Origin: Porodaedalea pini
Taxonomy: Eukaryota; Basidiomycota; Agaricomycetes; Hymenochaetales; Hymenochaetaceae
Length of the DNA: 64,000 bases
NCBI GenBank assembly: GCA_002794775.1
Contig: NBAY01000021.1
Coordinates: 1-64,000, forward strand
Direction: 5' to 3'
Shown: one piece after another, positions 1 through 10,930 of the stretch
How the letters are laid out: every line of letters begins with the position of its first letter
Position numbering within the stretch: position 1 is the first letter of the stretch
Position numbers and translations under genes: made by a program
Notes under the pieces: generated by a model
What the model was told of the DNA's origin: nothing
The model's database searches: none
What the model saw: only the letters and a program-made list of their open reading frames with translations

Positions 1-647
1 GGTCAATAACATGCAACGCCAGTCTAACACATAACTCACCGAGACTCCCAAGGAAACAAAGAACAGCCGGCGCAGCAATCAGCTTATCCCTCGCCCATAC
101 AATATACAGGCGGTAGATCTTGTTTTTGTTATGAACACTCAATGCATATTCCACAACGAGAAACGGATATATCCATACCATGAATGCATCTCCAAGAACG
201 TCTGCACAGTGTATACCGATATCTGAGCTACGTACAGTGGATCTGACGGCTTGCTTAAATATGCGTCCGATCCACCGGGCTTGTCCGTAAATTTAATAAA
301 GGCATTTACTATCCGTTGGATATCTATGGCCAAGTGCTAGGACATCGTCGAATTGTCAGGTACGATTGTTATTATCTCTTCTAGACAAAAATACGTACCG
401 AAAGTGCCAGTGCATACATCGCTGAAGATACGGTTAGCATGATTTGATTAAGCCGCCTCCCATCTTCGGCACAATGATGTACAGGGTGATCGCATAAAGA
501 ATCGTGAACGCTCCTAGACTCGATTTCAGTATGAATACATACAGAAGTCGGACGACAGCGTGATTGTGGCCAGTGTGAAGACGCACCAAATAGGACTGCT
601 TCTAGTAGGACGGCAATTAAGGTAGCTTCGCTGACTCCGAGAGTCAT
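1..647 (-). pseudogene. Left-arm copy of hydrophobic membrane-protein gene (cut by window edge)
   Basis: Mirror copy of the gene at 3496-4894, starting at the ATG complementary to 645-647 and running off the window. It encodes the same start (MTLGVSEATLIAVLLEAVLF) and the same second exon (LAIDIQRIVNAF). A base missing near 195 relative to the right arm breaks the frame after YTVQT, where the right arm continues ILGDAFMVW. As the right arm reads further, this copy looks either mutated or derived from lower-quality consensus. Function as for the right-arm gene: not known. Confidence 0.6.
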
Positions 648-1195
648 GACTAACAGATGTCAAAAGATGACTTGGAAAGCAGCGCCAGTTATTGCGTTGT
701 TTGAGCAGGGGCACTCGCAGCCACTCGCAGTGGCTCTTAACCTTGCGAATAAGATATATGTGATATAGACCCTCACGAGGCGCGGAGCCGGACATTTTGA
801 ATGATGGGAACTCTGCACCCCATAAGACTTGGAGCACAAATATGATAGGACTGTGTCAGTATCGCGCGCGTGCAGGCGTTTAGACCCCATCTGGCGCCAA
901 ACGACGACGAACAGGCAAGGTCTGCCTTACGATATGACTTTCCAGGTCAGGAACGAGAAAAGCTGCAATGCAGTTACTGAGTTAGCTCAGCTTACGATGT
1001 TTAGACGAGCACAAGGCGGATAATCTTGAGCAGCGCTCATTACAATATGCATGTGCATTAAAGTGTTTCGGATGGTTCTGTCAAAGATGCAGTTGCGATC
1101 AAGAGATGCAAGTGTTGTGAAAATAGAAACAGCCACTCGCTGGCAGAAAGCTTTGATAAGGTAGTTACGAGTGCTGCTCATCATCAGGAAAACCC

Positions 1196-2950
1196 TCCCA
1201 AGCGGAAAAAGATAGAATTGGCTTAGAATGCAATAATACTGGTAGAATATTCTGGAATGATATTAGAATGTGCTCGGACTCAGCAAGCTTGTTCAGAATT
1301 GGATGGAATTGAGGTGAATTCTGGAGCTCTGTTGGAATTTTCTGGAATCAGCAAGCCGAACATTTGGAATTGAACAGAATTGGCAGCTTGAAATTTAGAA
1401 TATAGATAGAAAAATGATACACCTCATAGATTCTATGGAATTTTGTAGAATAAAAATTGATTGTGGAATTCATTAGATTCTGCCATGGCTTGACACAGGT
1501 GCAGGTACTAGATTGGTTCTTGGACCTATACTGGGTCCCATGAACTATCTGCAGGTTACAGTGTTTTTCATAAGTCTTGAGACATGCATATGTGAAGATC
1601 ACAAAATTTGAGCATTTCAGCACCTCAAAAACCTGTTACAGCCTTTTTCATAAGTCACTGCCGACACGTGCATGTCACGTGAAGTGAGCCGCGTCAGAGC
1701 CAAAGTGTCGAAAAATTAGAATGAATGTCTATTTCTCTGTGAATTCTACACAGTACCTGCTCATTAAGTACTCAAAAAAAAGGCACGGTTCCCAGGAGAA
1801 GAAATATGTAAATATGGAGCAATAAAATGACTGTGTAGGCAGGTGGAGATCAACAAGTGCAGCTGGTCTGTTTCTCTCACCCATTTCACTGAGATTCAAA
1901 AATTATGGCTCCCCTACATCTACCTATAAAATTCTTTCCTGTGTCTGTAAATTAAGTATATGACTATACCAACATCTCCTGCAAGTTTGAAGCCAATCCA
2001 TTTAGTATTCATGGTGCAGCAGCAAGATTTGTGTTCTACTCTGCAAGACCTGTTGTGAGAAAAGGAGGGTGGAAAGAGCTTGAAGTGGAACACAAATCTT
2101 GCTGCTGCACATGAATACTAAATGGATTGGCTTCAAACTTGCAGGAGATGTTGGTATAGTCATATACTTAATTTACAGACACAGGAAAGATTTTATAGGT
2201 AGATGTAGGGAGCCATAATTTTTGAATCTCAGTGGAAATGGGTGAAGAAAGACCAGCTGCACTTGTTTGATCTCCACCTGCCTACACAGTCATTTTATTG
2301 CTCCATATTTTACATATTTCTTCTCCTGGGAACCGTGCCTTTTTTTTGAGTACTTAATGAGCAGGTACTGTGTAGAATTCACAGAGAAAATAGACATTCA
2401 TTCTAATTTTTCGACACTTTGGCTCTGACGTGGCTCACTTCACGTGACATGCACGTGTCACAGGACTTATGAAAAAGGCTGTAACAGGACTTATGAAAAA
2501 GGCTGTAACAGGTTTTTGAGGTGCTGAAATGCTCAAATTTTGTGATCTTCACATATGCATGTCTCAAGACTTATGAAAAACACTGTAACTGCAGATAGTT
2601 CATGGGACCCAGTATAGGTCCAAGAAGCCAATCTAGTACCTGCACCTGTGTCAAGCCATGGCAGAATCTAATGAATTCCACAATCAATTTTTATTCTACA
2701 AAATTCCATAGAATCTATGAGGTGTATCATTTTTCTATCTATATTCTAAATTTCAAGCTGCCAATTCTGTTCAATTCCAAATGTTCGGCTTGCTGATTCC
2801 AGAAAATTCCAACAGAGCTCCAGAATTCACCTCAATTCCATCCAATTCTGAACAAGCTTGCTGAGTCCGAGCACATTCTAATATCATTCCAGAATATTCT
2901 ACCAGTATTATTGCATTCTAAGCCAATTCTATCTTTTTCGCTTGGGAGGT
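1196..2950. repeat. AT-rich outer part of the foldback structure, copy 1
   Basis: On both sides of the foldback core lies about 440 bases of AT-rich DNA dense in degenerate gaattc/ttccaga/ggaatt words (1196-1635, and mirrored at 2509-2950). These flanks are absent around copy 2 at 37 kb. They may be an outer element into which the core inserted, or an extended form of the same element. No coding potential is seen in it. Confidence 0.5.
1636..2508. mobile_element. Foldback (hairpin) element, copy 1
   Basis: An about 850-base perfect-type hairpin with terminal TTACAGCC...GGCTGTAA and arms of about 400 bases. It contains the sub-terminal sequence CACGTGCATGTCACGTG, a TTTTTTTGAGTACTTAATGAGC word, and a loop TCTGCAAGACCTGTTGTGAG shared with the copy at 37149-38003. 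The right tip is duplicated as a 24-base tandem (2461-2508, ggacttatgaaaaaggctgtaaca twice). It encodes no transposase, so it would be a non-autonomous MITE-like foldback element. Target duplication is not evident. Confidence 0.75.
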
Positions 2951-3495
2951 TTTCCTGATGATGGAGCAGCACTCGTAACTACCTTATCAAAGCTTTCTGC
3001 AGCGAGTGGCTGTGTTCTATTTCACAACACTTGCATCTCTTGATCGCAACTGCATCTTTGACAGAACCATCCGAAACACTTTAATGCACATGCATATTTG
3101 TAATGAGCGCTGCTCAAGATTATCCGCCTTGTGCTCGTCTAAACTCGTAAGCTGAGCTAACTCAGTAACTGCATTGCAGCTTTTCTCGTTCCTGACCTGG
3201 AAAGTCATATCGTAAGGCAGACCTTGCCTGTTCGTCGTCGTTTGGCGCCAGATGGGGTCTAAACGCCTGCACGCGCGCGATACTGACACAGTCCTATCAT
3301 ATTTTGTGCTCCAAGTCTTATGGGGTGCAGAGTTCCCATCATTCAAAATGTCCGGCTCCGCGCCTCGTGAGGGTCTATATCACATATATCTTATTCGCAA
3401 GGTTAAGAGCCACTGCGAGTGGCTGCGAGTGCCCCTGCTCAAACAACGCAATAACTGGCGCTGCTTTCCAAGTCATCTTTTGACATCTGTTAGTC

Positions 3496-4894
3496 ATGAC
3501 TCTCGGAGTCAGCGAAGCTACCTTAATTGCCGTCCTACTAGAAGCAGTCCTATTTGGTGCGTCTTCACACTGGCCACAATCACGCTGTCGTCCGACTTCT
3601 GTATGTATTCATACTGAAATCGAGTCTAGGAGCGTTCACGATTCTTTATGCGATCACCCTGTACATCATTGTGCCGAAGATGGGAGGCGGCTTAATCAAA
3701 TCATGCTAACCGTATCTTCAGCGATGTATGCACTGGCACTTTCGGTACGTATTTTTGTCTAGAAGAGATAATAACAATCGTACCTGACAATTCGACGATG
3801 TCCTAGCACTTGGCCATAGATATCCAACGGATAGTAAATGCCTTTATTAAATTTACGGACAAGCCCGGTGGATCGGACGCATATTTAAGCAAGCCGTCAG
3901 ATCCACTGTACGTAGCTCAGATATCGGTATACACTGTGCAGACGATTCTTGGAGATGCATTCATGGTATGGATATATCCGTTTCTCGTTGTGGAATATGC
4001 ATTGAGTGTTCATAACAAAAACAAGATCTACCGCCTGTATATTGTATGGGCGAGGGATAAGCTGATTGCTGCGCCGGCTGTTCTTTGTTTCCTTGGGAGT
4101 CTCGGTGAGTTATGTGTTAGACTGGCGTTGCATGTTATTGACCTGCTATAGCTGCTGGAATTGGGGGACCGCTTGCGGTCTCTCGAGCTTCACCTTCTGA
4201 CCTAATATATGTAGCGAAAGTGAAGCACTGGGGGACGGCATTTTATGCCATAACTCTGGCTACGAATTCTACATGTACAGGCACCGCTTTTTTTGGTATC
4301 ATTCAATTTAGAGTCGCATTGAGAGATTTGCACAGTTCTAATTGCGCTCCGTATCTGGTGGATTGGACGTCGTTCCTCCATAATCTACAAGTCGAGGAGT
4401 TTATCGCCGGTTCTAATCATCATAATCGAGTCTGGCGCCGTCTATTCCGCGACACTCGTCGCACTTATTGTGACATACACGATAAATGATTGGTCGCATT
4501 ATTTCTTCCTCGATGCGGTAAGTTTCTTCGAAACCGTGCCCGTCACGTACTAAATACTGAAGGAAAACATGTAGATTTGCCCGGTCATTGTTAGTACTTC
4601 GCTTTCGACCTACCCTGTGACGATGGTCTAATAAGCTGTCTACAGGGTCTAGTATTTACAGTCATCATTGTACGCATAGGCCTCGGTGTATCTACTGAGG
4701 CGACATCATCGGGTTCCCACAGTCATGTTCACCGCATGATGAATCCGCGTACCCATCCCATTGCAGTGCAAATGACGCACACAAGGACCACACGCAATGA
4801 TGTTGGAGAGCCACTTGACTTATCACAAACTGGTTCACTCGGCGATGGATCGATCAGTCAGGACATCAAGATCTCCACAAGCCGTGAAGGGTGA
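3496..4894 (+). CDS. Fungal multi-pass hydrophobic membrane protein, frame breaks
   Basis: Start ATG at 3496 (MTLGVSEATLIAVLLEAVLF). Later pieces are LKSSLGAFTILYAITLYIIV, MLTVSSAMYALAL, then after a GTACGT intron LAIDIQRIVNAF..ISVYTVQTILGDAFMVW and LYIVWARDKLIAAPAVLCFL, then LIVTYTINDWSHYFFLDA, and a polar tail ending at TGA 4892-4894. This order (seven-helix-like, GGPxAYL loop, QxxLGDxxxVWRLYxVW motif, hydrophilic tail) is that of a very common unassigned Agaricomycete membrane-protein family; function is unknown. Three reading frames are needed in the first 230 bases, so it has at least two frame breaks: decay or consensus error. The identical breaks occur in the left arm. Confidence 0.65.
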
Positions 4895-5656
4895 GACAAA
4901 TCGTCTGACTCTTAGCCTCCATATGGCCTATTTCGACTTTCCTGAAAGCCTGTGGTCATATGAATTTTTGTATCTTTTTGTGAATCCGATATGGTTTCAA
5001 GTGGAAAAACTGCATGGAATCAAGGATAGTACATGTACACGAATTATATGCATCGGTCGCTCCAGTCACGTGTGCTTCCGGTAGCCGAGGCAGCTTGTCA
5101 ATGTAATCGTTACTTAACATTCATCCAACCACCAGCGCTGGCGGCACAGTAAGTGGCCAATGCGAGCTGATGTCTAACATACGCAGCGTTTAATCGAATG
5201 CAGACTACACAAGTGGCTGGCGGCTTTCTCTTCAAGCGGCGAGCCTTCATGTTTAGCAAGCGATCTATAGAGATTTGTTCTTGGTCGGCGTTCAGCTTTT
5301 GCGATCGGAGGGGCTTCAGCGAGTCTGTCTAGCATGCATTCAATTTTTCAGTTACGGCGCGGTGGGCGCGCGATGGTCTATACATATGCCGATTTTCGTT
5401 GGCCGATACAGGCATCTAGCAAGACCTTCTAAGTTCTATGATCTGATCTCGCCGGTTTCTTGCTCTAATGCCGCTTTTCAAACCTGTCTCCGAGGTCATT
5501 AAACTTCCCGCACTTTGTCCCCTGCATCAGTAGCTTTAAATTTAAGCTGCACCGAAAGGAAGTCCCGTGTATATGTTTGTGCCATATCTTCACACCCATC
5601 TCCTCCCCACCGTTGCACCTCCTTACACATCTAGTAGACACTGGCACGCCTTAGCA
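4895..5656. other. Intergenic DNA between membrane protein and MFS gene
   Basis: No recognisable gene. Open frames here (for example 5275-5502) show no family motif. It presumably holds the 3' end of the left gene and the promoter of the transporter. Confidence 0.4.
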
Positions 5657-7796
5657 ATGCCAACTTTGGTCGAAAAGGAATCTCTGGAGTCGGCTTCGTC
5701 CTTTCAAAGAGGAGAATGGCGTTTCTTTACGTCTCAGCCCCAGGTGAAGAAGGAGAATAGTGCGAAAGCTCGACTACTCTTTGATTCCGCTTATGACCTT
5801 GTTCTACCTCCTGTCCTTTCTGGTACGCTTGGTTCACATATCTCGCTGTATGATATCTTAATACACTTTTCTTCATAGGATCGATCCAATATCGGTATTG
5901 CCGTCTAGTCCTATTTTCCATATGATTTTGAAACGATTGTGTATTACTCCAGGGAATGCACGAGTTGCGGGACTGCAGGCAGATTTGCGGCTTACAGACC
6001 ACCAGTATCAAATCTGTGTCACCGTGCTCTACGTGTACGCAAAAATTCCGTTCTGTTCGCTCTTAATTCACAATGGCCTTTTACAGAACTTATGTTATTA
6101 CTGAGCTCCCCGCAAACCTCCTGCTCCGAAGAATCGGTCCCAATATCTTAATGCCGACGGTCCTTGTGATTTGGGGTATGATATGCGCTCTGCAAGGTAG
6201 AATCACTTATCTCTTCCGGGTGGAGCCTTCCGCATTCCGAACTTTCTTTCCTGAACAAACTATACAGGAACCGTGACATCATATGCAGGACTGGTAACCG
6301 TGCGCGCCTTTCTAGGTTTTGTCGAAGGACCAATGTTCCCTGGAATTGTGCTGTATCTTTCGGGTTTCTACACCCGCAAAGAATTATCAATGCGGTGAGA
6401 AGACCGCTAGTTATTAAATGAATATTCTGCTGAACATGAGTTCTTCAGGATCGCTTTTATTTTTTCTGCTGCCTCCCTGTCGGGCGCGTTTTCAGGCCTA
6501 CTTGCTGCGGCTATTGAGAACATGGACGGTAATCAACGGTCGGCCTGGTTGGGCGTGATATTCATTATAGTTTGTCCTTTTCTTCAGTCATTTCCTTCAT
6601 GACGTTACTAGCATTATCTAGGAGGGCGTCTTCACTGTCATCGTCGGCCTTGTATCCTTCTTCATTGTACCGTCGTCATTGCAGTCCGTCAAATTCCTTA
6701 CAGAAACCGAGAAAGAGTATGTACCTTATTAATAGTCTACTCGTGTCGTTAGGAAGAGACTAATATTTGATTCAGCTTTATCTACAACAGGCTTTTTGCG
6801 CGATCGTCCTACTACAAAGTCTGACGGCCGTTTCTCGTTGCGAGAAGTCATGCGCTCCATCATGTCCCCGCATGTGGCGCTTACCATCATCAATATGTTC
6901 TTCGGTGGTACGACACTGTTTCGGCTTGGCAAATTTCTCTCCATCAATCGTCAGTCGCCTTGGCTTTAGCGCCACGCATACGCAACTTATCAGCGTGGGG
7001 CCGTTTGCATGCGCCTTTTTTTGTGAGTTCCAAACTCGCACAGTAAACTTCGGGTATAGACTCAGAATGTCGACAACCTTTTTTAGTTGCATTATTGGTG
7101 GCTTATTTCTCTGACCGCTATCAGCAGCGCGCACTGCTTGCCAGCATTTGCGCAGCCATAGCAGCCGTCGGCTTTATTGTCTTCTTGAGTATGTTCCAAA
7201 GCACAATGATATGGATAAATAAACTCTAATCAAAACTTCAAGCTTCAACGTCCAAGAGCGTAGCTTATGGATCCCTTTTCCTTTCTGTATTCAGGAACAT
7301 TTGCGCTTCCGCCAGTCGTCTCCGCGTGGATGGCAAACAACTCGGAGCCGCATTATCGGAGGGCAACAAGTGTAGCACTGGGATTTATTTCCACCAGCTT
7401 GGTGAGTGCTTCCCCCACCTTCTTCCGAAAGTTTACTCACTCTTTACTTTAGGGGGTATCCTGAGCACATGGAGCTATCCGACCTCTGAAGGTCCGCGCT
7501 ACGTGCGAGGAACAATAATAAACATCACGTTGTGAGTAGGCAAGAAATTTTGAGTTTGGATTACTTATTCAAATTCTCTCGCCCTTTCTCCATTTTCTTC
7601 CCGCAGCTCGATCCTGATGATTGTTGCTTCGATCATCAATGTGATTTACCTCTCTTGGGCGACTCGTAGGAAACAGCGTAACCGTGCTGTGATTCTTGGC
7701 CCGTATCGCTCAGAAGATGGAGCGCCGGATGACGGTGGAGAGAGAGCCTGGGCAGAGCTTGGAGACAAGCATCCAGACTTCCAGTATACTATCTGA
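5657..7796 (+). CDS. MFS transporter, allantoate/nicotinate permease (DAL5/TNA1) type
   Basis: Multi-exon gene for a 12-helix anion:cation symporter of the plasma membrane; family members import organic anions such as allantoate or nicotinate, and the substrate here is unknown. Pieces in order: LIPLMTLFYLLSFLDRSNIG, NARVAGLQADLRLTDHQYQ, ITELPANLLLRRIGPNILMP, VTVRAFLGFVEGPMFPGIVL, IAFIFSAASLSGAFSGLLAA, EGVFTVIVGLVSFFIV, SPSIVSRLGFSATHT, ALLVAYFSDRYQQRALLASI, VSAWMANNSEPHYRRATSVA, SWATRRKQRN and the stop at 7794-7796. Introns are short GT-AG. Frame breaks near the 6790 T-run, near 6915 and near 7290 mean it is either recently damaged or affected by homopolymer errors. Start chosen as the ATG leading into the polar N-terminal tail. 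Confidence 0.8.
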
Positions 7797-8804
7797 TTAG
7801 AGACACTGGTGCTTTCAATGATAAATTCTTCTATCGACTTTCCGGGAAGTGGCTAAATGTTGTCTGCGTGACTGGAGTGGTCCGATAATCATTTCTTTCG
7901 TTGGCATCATGGTATGTACATCATCCCGACACTAGCAGGTCGATATTGTCTTCGTTAACTGAGTGAAGAGCATTCGAGAGAGCCGATAAATTTGCAGCGA
8001 ACGAACCGTCTGGTGCGACATCATCTCAAACCCAAACTTACAACAAATTTTACTTCACTACGAGCATGAATAGGAAATTTCAGTCCAACCTTTCACGGGT
8101 ACGTACAGACAAATACAAAAACTGGCATAGTCGATCTTTGAAGGAGATGTCGCCCGACCATCGTCAACGAAGACCCGACACAAAACAGAGACGACAGTGC
8201 TGGCGTGAGCAACAAATATCAATCATGCGCGAATGTCGACCAGACCAGTATTTTTGGAACACTGCCGACTGTGCAGTTGAAAGTCCACATATCCGGTCGA
8301 CCATGCTCAAGAATTTTAACTTACAGTCGAGTGATCAATGAGTGGTGTTGTCAAAAGAGTGTACATTGTGCCGTTGTCCTTTGCTGAAGTTCGACACGGC
8401 TTCCGGAAGCACCCAGCCATCCGGACGCATGTATGAGCATCGGCGAAAGCGCTACGTCGTCGAGAGGATATGCGCAATAACCGAGAAAGTGAAATAAGGG
8501 CCAGATAATTGCATAGTACGATGTTTGGCGAGCATGACTGGCTTGGTTGGTAGAAAAGGTATCTACTAAGGCCATGACTTGAAAATTTTCTTCACGTTAT
8601 TGATGTATACTCCGCAGAACTGAAGCTAGAACTCTTCGGGCATAGCGATACACGGAATGCTAGATACTGGTCAGAGGTCAGAGAAAGAGCACCATTGGAA
8701 ACACAGAAGTTCCACTCACTAGACGGTGACCTGAGAGATACACGTTTTGGACAAAAAAATTCAAGTAAAATCGCAGCGCAAACTATCCTATCACAACCAT
8801 GAGC
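7797..8804. other. Intergenic DNA between convergent MFS and VPS28 genes
   Basis: No family motif seen on either strand; a 91-codon open frame at 8066-8341 has no recognisable content. The two flanking genes converge, so this should be 3' flanking DNA. Confidence 0.4.
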
Positions 8805-9851
8805 TTACGTCGTCCCACCCTTAGAGTCCGATTCCCCGCTCAGGCTCCGGAAGAACTCAGCAGTAAGCATAGTCCAACATCAAAAAGTAACTATCGGAAA
8901 AGAGTAGAATGGTAAGTAGCGAAGAATGCGTTTAACAAATGGAGAAGATCGTACCTGCCGAGTCTGCTCCTCTGTAATCTCTTCGGACGCTTTCATTCCA
9001 TTCAACGTGATTAGCCTGGAAGTGAGAGATATGTCAGGGTTGGAGACGACGGGTGAGCACTAGTGCCTGAAGCAAGCAGAGACAGAAAAGATGCACCAGA
9101 AGGAAGAACGTACCAAGAAACCATCCGGCTGCGTCCCTCCCATCCTTGCTCGCCTTGAAGCGAGCGTAATTCGTCATAAGCCCTTGCAAGATCGGATGCA
9201 GTTGGTCCTTCGCGCGCATACGCAACCTAAGCGCATCCATGAACGTGATGAAGCTCTGTGCTCGCCGATCAGGACAAAAAGCAGAACAGACAAGAAAAAG
9301 AAAAGAATAGACTAACTTGTGTGGTCTCTGCGACCCATTTTGCCCGTCTCGGGGCCTGCGTCACTTGAATGTTCAACCGTCGCGGGAACGCCAACCTTGA
9401 TACGGTGCAGTGCGGCAGGATGATCCATCTATGGCCGCATACGGAACAGAAGGACATCAAAATTGTGTTATTCTGATGAAGACAAATGATTAGACTCACT
9501 CGGTATCGAGCCATGAATTCTTCTATCGATGGCACGTTCGTCAGCCACGAGCTTGACCATTGTTTTGTATTGCGACAGCAGTCGAGTGCATGCCGGCGAG
9601 TATCTCTTGATCCCCATAAAAGAAAGAAAAAGGACGATTTCACTCAGATGCTTCACGCCTTCAAACTAGAAAACAGATAGAAAAACCCACTCCGCAGCAG
9701 GAACGGCGTCGCGTACGTACGCCCGCTCCAAGTAATCGAGGGTGACGATGACACCAAAAAGGGTCGCAAGCAGGCTATATCGCTCGCGCTCTGCATTATT
9801 AGTATACAAACGGACCTCCTCGTCGAGCGACAATGGCGCTTGGGCAGACAT
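8805..9851 (-). CDS. VPS28: ESCRT-I subunit VPS28
   Basis: VPS28 is part of ESCRT-I, acting on endosomes in sorting ubiquitinated cargo into multivesicular bodies. N-terminal exon: MSAQAPLSLDEEVRLYTNNA then RYSLLATLFGVIVTLDYLER, followed by SPACTRLLSQYKTMVKLVAD, SIEEFMARYR, GVPATVEH, and the C-terminal four-helix part FMDALRLRMRAKDQLHPILQ, TNYARFKASKDG, LNGMKASEEITEEQTRQ and the FFRSLSG tail; the TAA is complementary to 8805-8807. At least six exons. Frame jumps near 9515 and 8860 look like one-base errors. I chose the ATG at 9851 because it directly precedes the conserved EEVRLY block; an upstream ATG at 9962 adds an unrelated 37-residue lead. Confidence 0.88.
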
Positions 9852-9998
9852 CGGCGAGAAGAAACGACGTTGGAGAGGAGAAGCAGTCAAACAGCAGATG
9901 CGAGCCTGAGGAGTCAGTAATAAGTATGGCACGTGGCAATCACATGACAGTCGCGTCTTCAATAAGGCGTCCCAGCTCTGTCAACAAGCGCATCCAAC
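9852..9998. promoter_or_regulatory. Divergent promoter region of VPS28 and neighbour
   Basis: Only 147 bases separate the VPS28 start (minus strand) from the ATG at 9999 on the plus strand, so the two must share a bidirectional promoter if the right-hand gene is real. No clear TATA box is seen. Confidence 0.4.
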
Positions 9999-10440
9999 AT
10001 GGAAACTACCAGCGATGGATCCCTCCTATCTAACAATTCTTCCACAGACAAACCCCTACCAGGCCACACCGTACCTCCATCTCAATCATCACGCGATATC
10101 GAGCTGCAGCAAGTCGGTGGAGGTTCAAGCACTGTTGCCGAAGCCACACCTCCAATGCTATCGCAAAAAGGAAGCCCGTTCCGCCAAAGCTTCCTTCTGA
10201 GCGCTACATCCGCCACATTCTCGTGCGCAAACCTTGGGTGACGTGGCGACTTTCAGATCCTGCAAGGAGCTCCTTGACGCGACCGGGGACGCTTTGGAAG
10301 GTGAGACACATGTTTACGACCTTGATATTCCCTGCCTCATCCTTTCCCGCGTGTTGCGTAGCACTTATACGATTGCATAAGGAAGCAGGGATCCTGCCAC
10401 AGCTCCGTTGCAGCTCGACACAACATGGTGAATAAAGATG
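9999..10440 (+). CDS. Unassigned protein, 5' part of a gene
   Basis: Starts METTSDGSLLSNNSSTDKPL and continues as a Ser/Thr/Pro-rich polar stretch up to about residue 65 (SQKGSPFRQ). A likely second part (LGDVATFRSCKELLDATGDA) lies one frame over and ends at a GTGAGA donor near 10302. I do not recognise the family and cannot follow the gene past about 10440. Divergent from VPS28. Confidence 0.35.
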
Positions 10441-10930
10441 TGAGCGGTATGCTTGTTAATTGGGACATTCCTGGGCCATGATTTTCGTAGCTGGTACGGT
10501 ACACTCTGTTACAGACAAACGGCATGCGTCGTTCTCTCTTCCCATCTGCTCCTTTCCTCTGACGCTTCATTCCTTACAAATGTCATTTCTGAAGCGATAG
10601 TGTCCTAGGAACGTTTTCTCCGAGGGACGACATACGTGGTATATTCTGTTTACCCTTTCTCAAGAAAATATCTCCCAATAGGTCTCCTGCGGCATCCATC
10701 TGAGCCTTAAGATCTCCCTTTTGATGTCCCAGACTTTTGATCAGCATGTATGTGTATGGAGCTTGCAACACTGTGGATCACCGTTTATAATATTGCAATA
10801 CATACATATGAACGTCGAACGGTTACAATGACGGAGAACGGAGATGGGGAAAGCAAAAAAAGAGGGAATGCTCGGAACGCAAGCGTCAATGTTGCGTGCA
10901 CCGTAGTCGAAATTAGACCGAAAAAGTCAG

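Larger units (their letters stand above)
1..4143. repeat. 4.1 kb near-perfect palindrome (inverted duplication)
   Basis: Bases 1-2040 are the reverse complement of about 2084-4143, with a 43-base spacer at 2041-2083. Base 1 pairs with base 4143, so the left arm probably continues beyond the window. The arms differ mostly by single-base gains or losses in short runs, for example around 1130-1200 against 2945-3020. The inner part is a foldback element that also occurs alone at 37149-38003; the outer part carries a membrane-protein gene and its upstream DNA in both orientations. It may be a real inverted duplication, or an assembly or read turn-around at the foldback hairpin. Confidence 0.95.

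Noticed and set aside
1348..2796. Paired open frames of 91 and 64 codons in the AT-rich flanks
   Set aside because: They are mirror images in the palindrome and read through degenerate gaattc-type repeats; no protein-like pattern.
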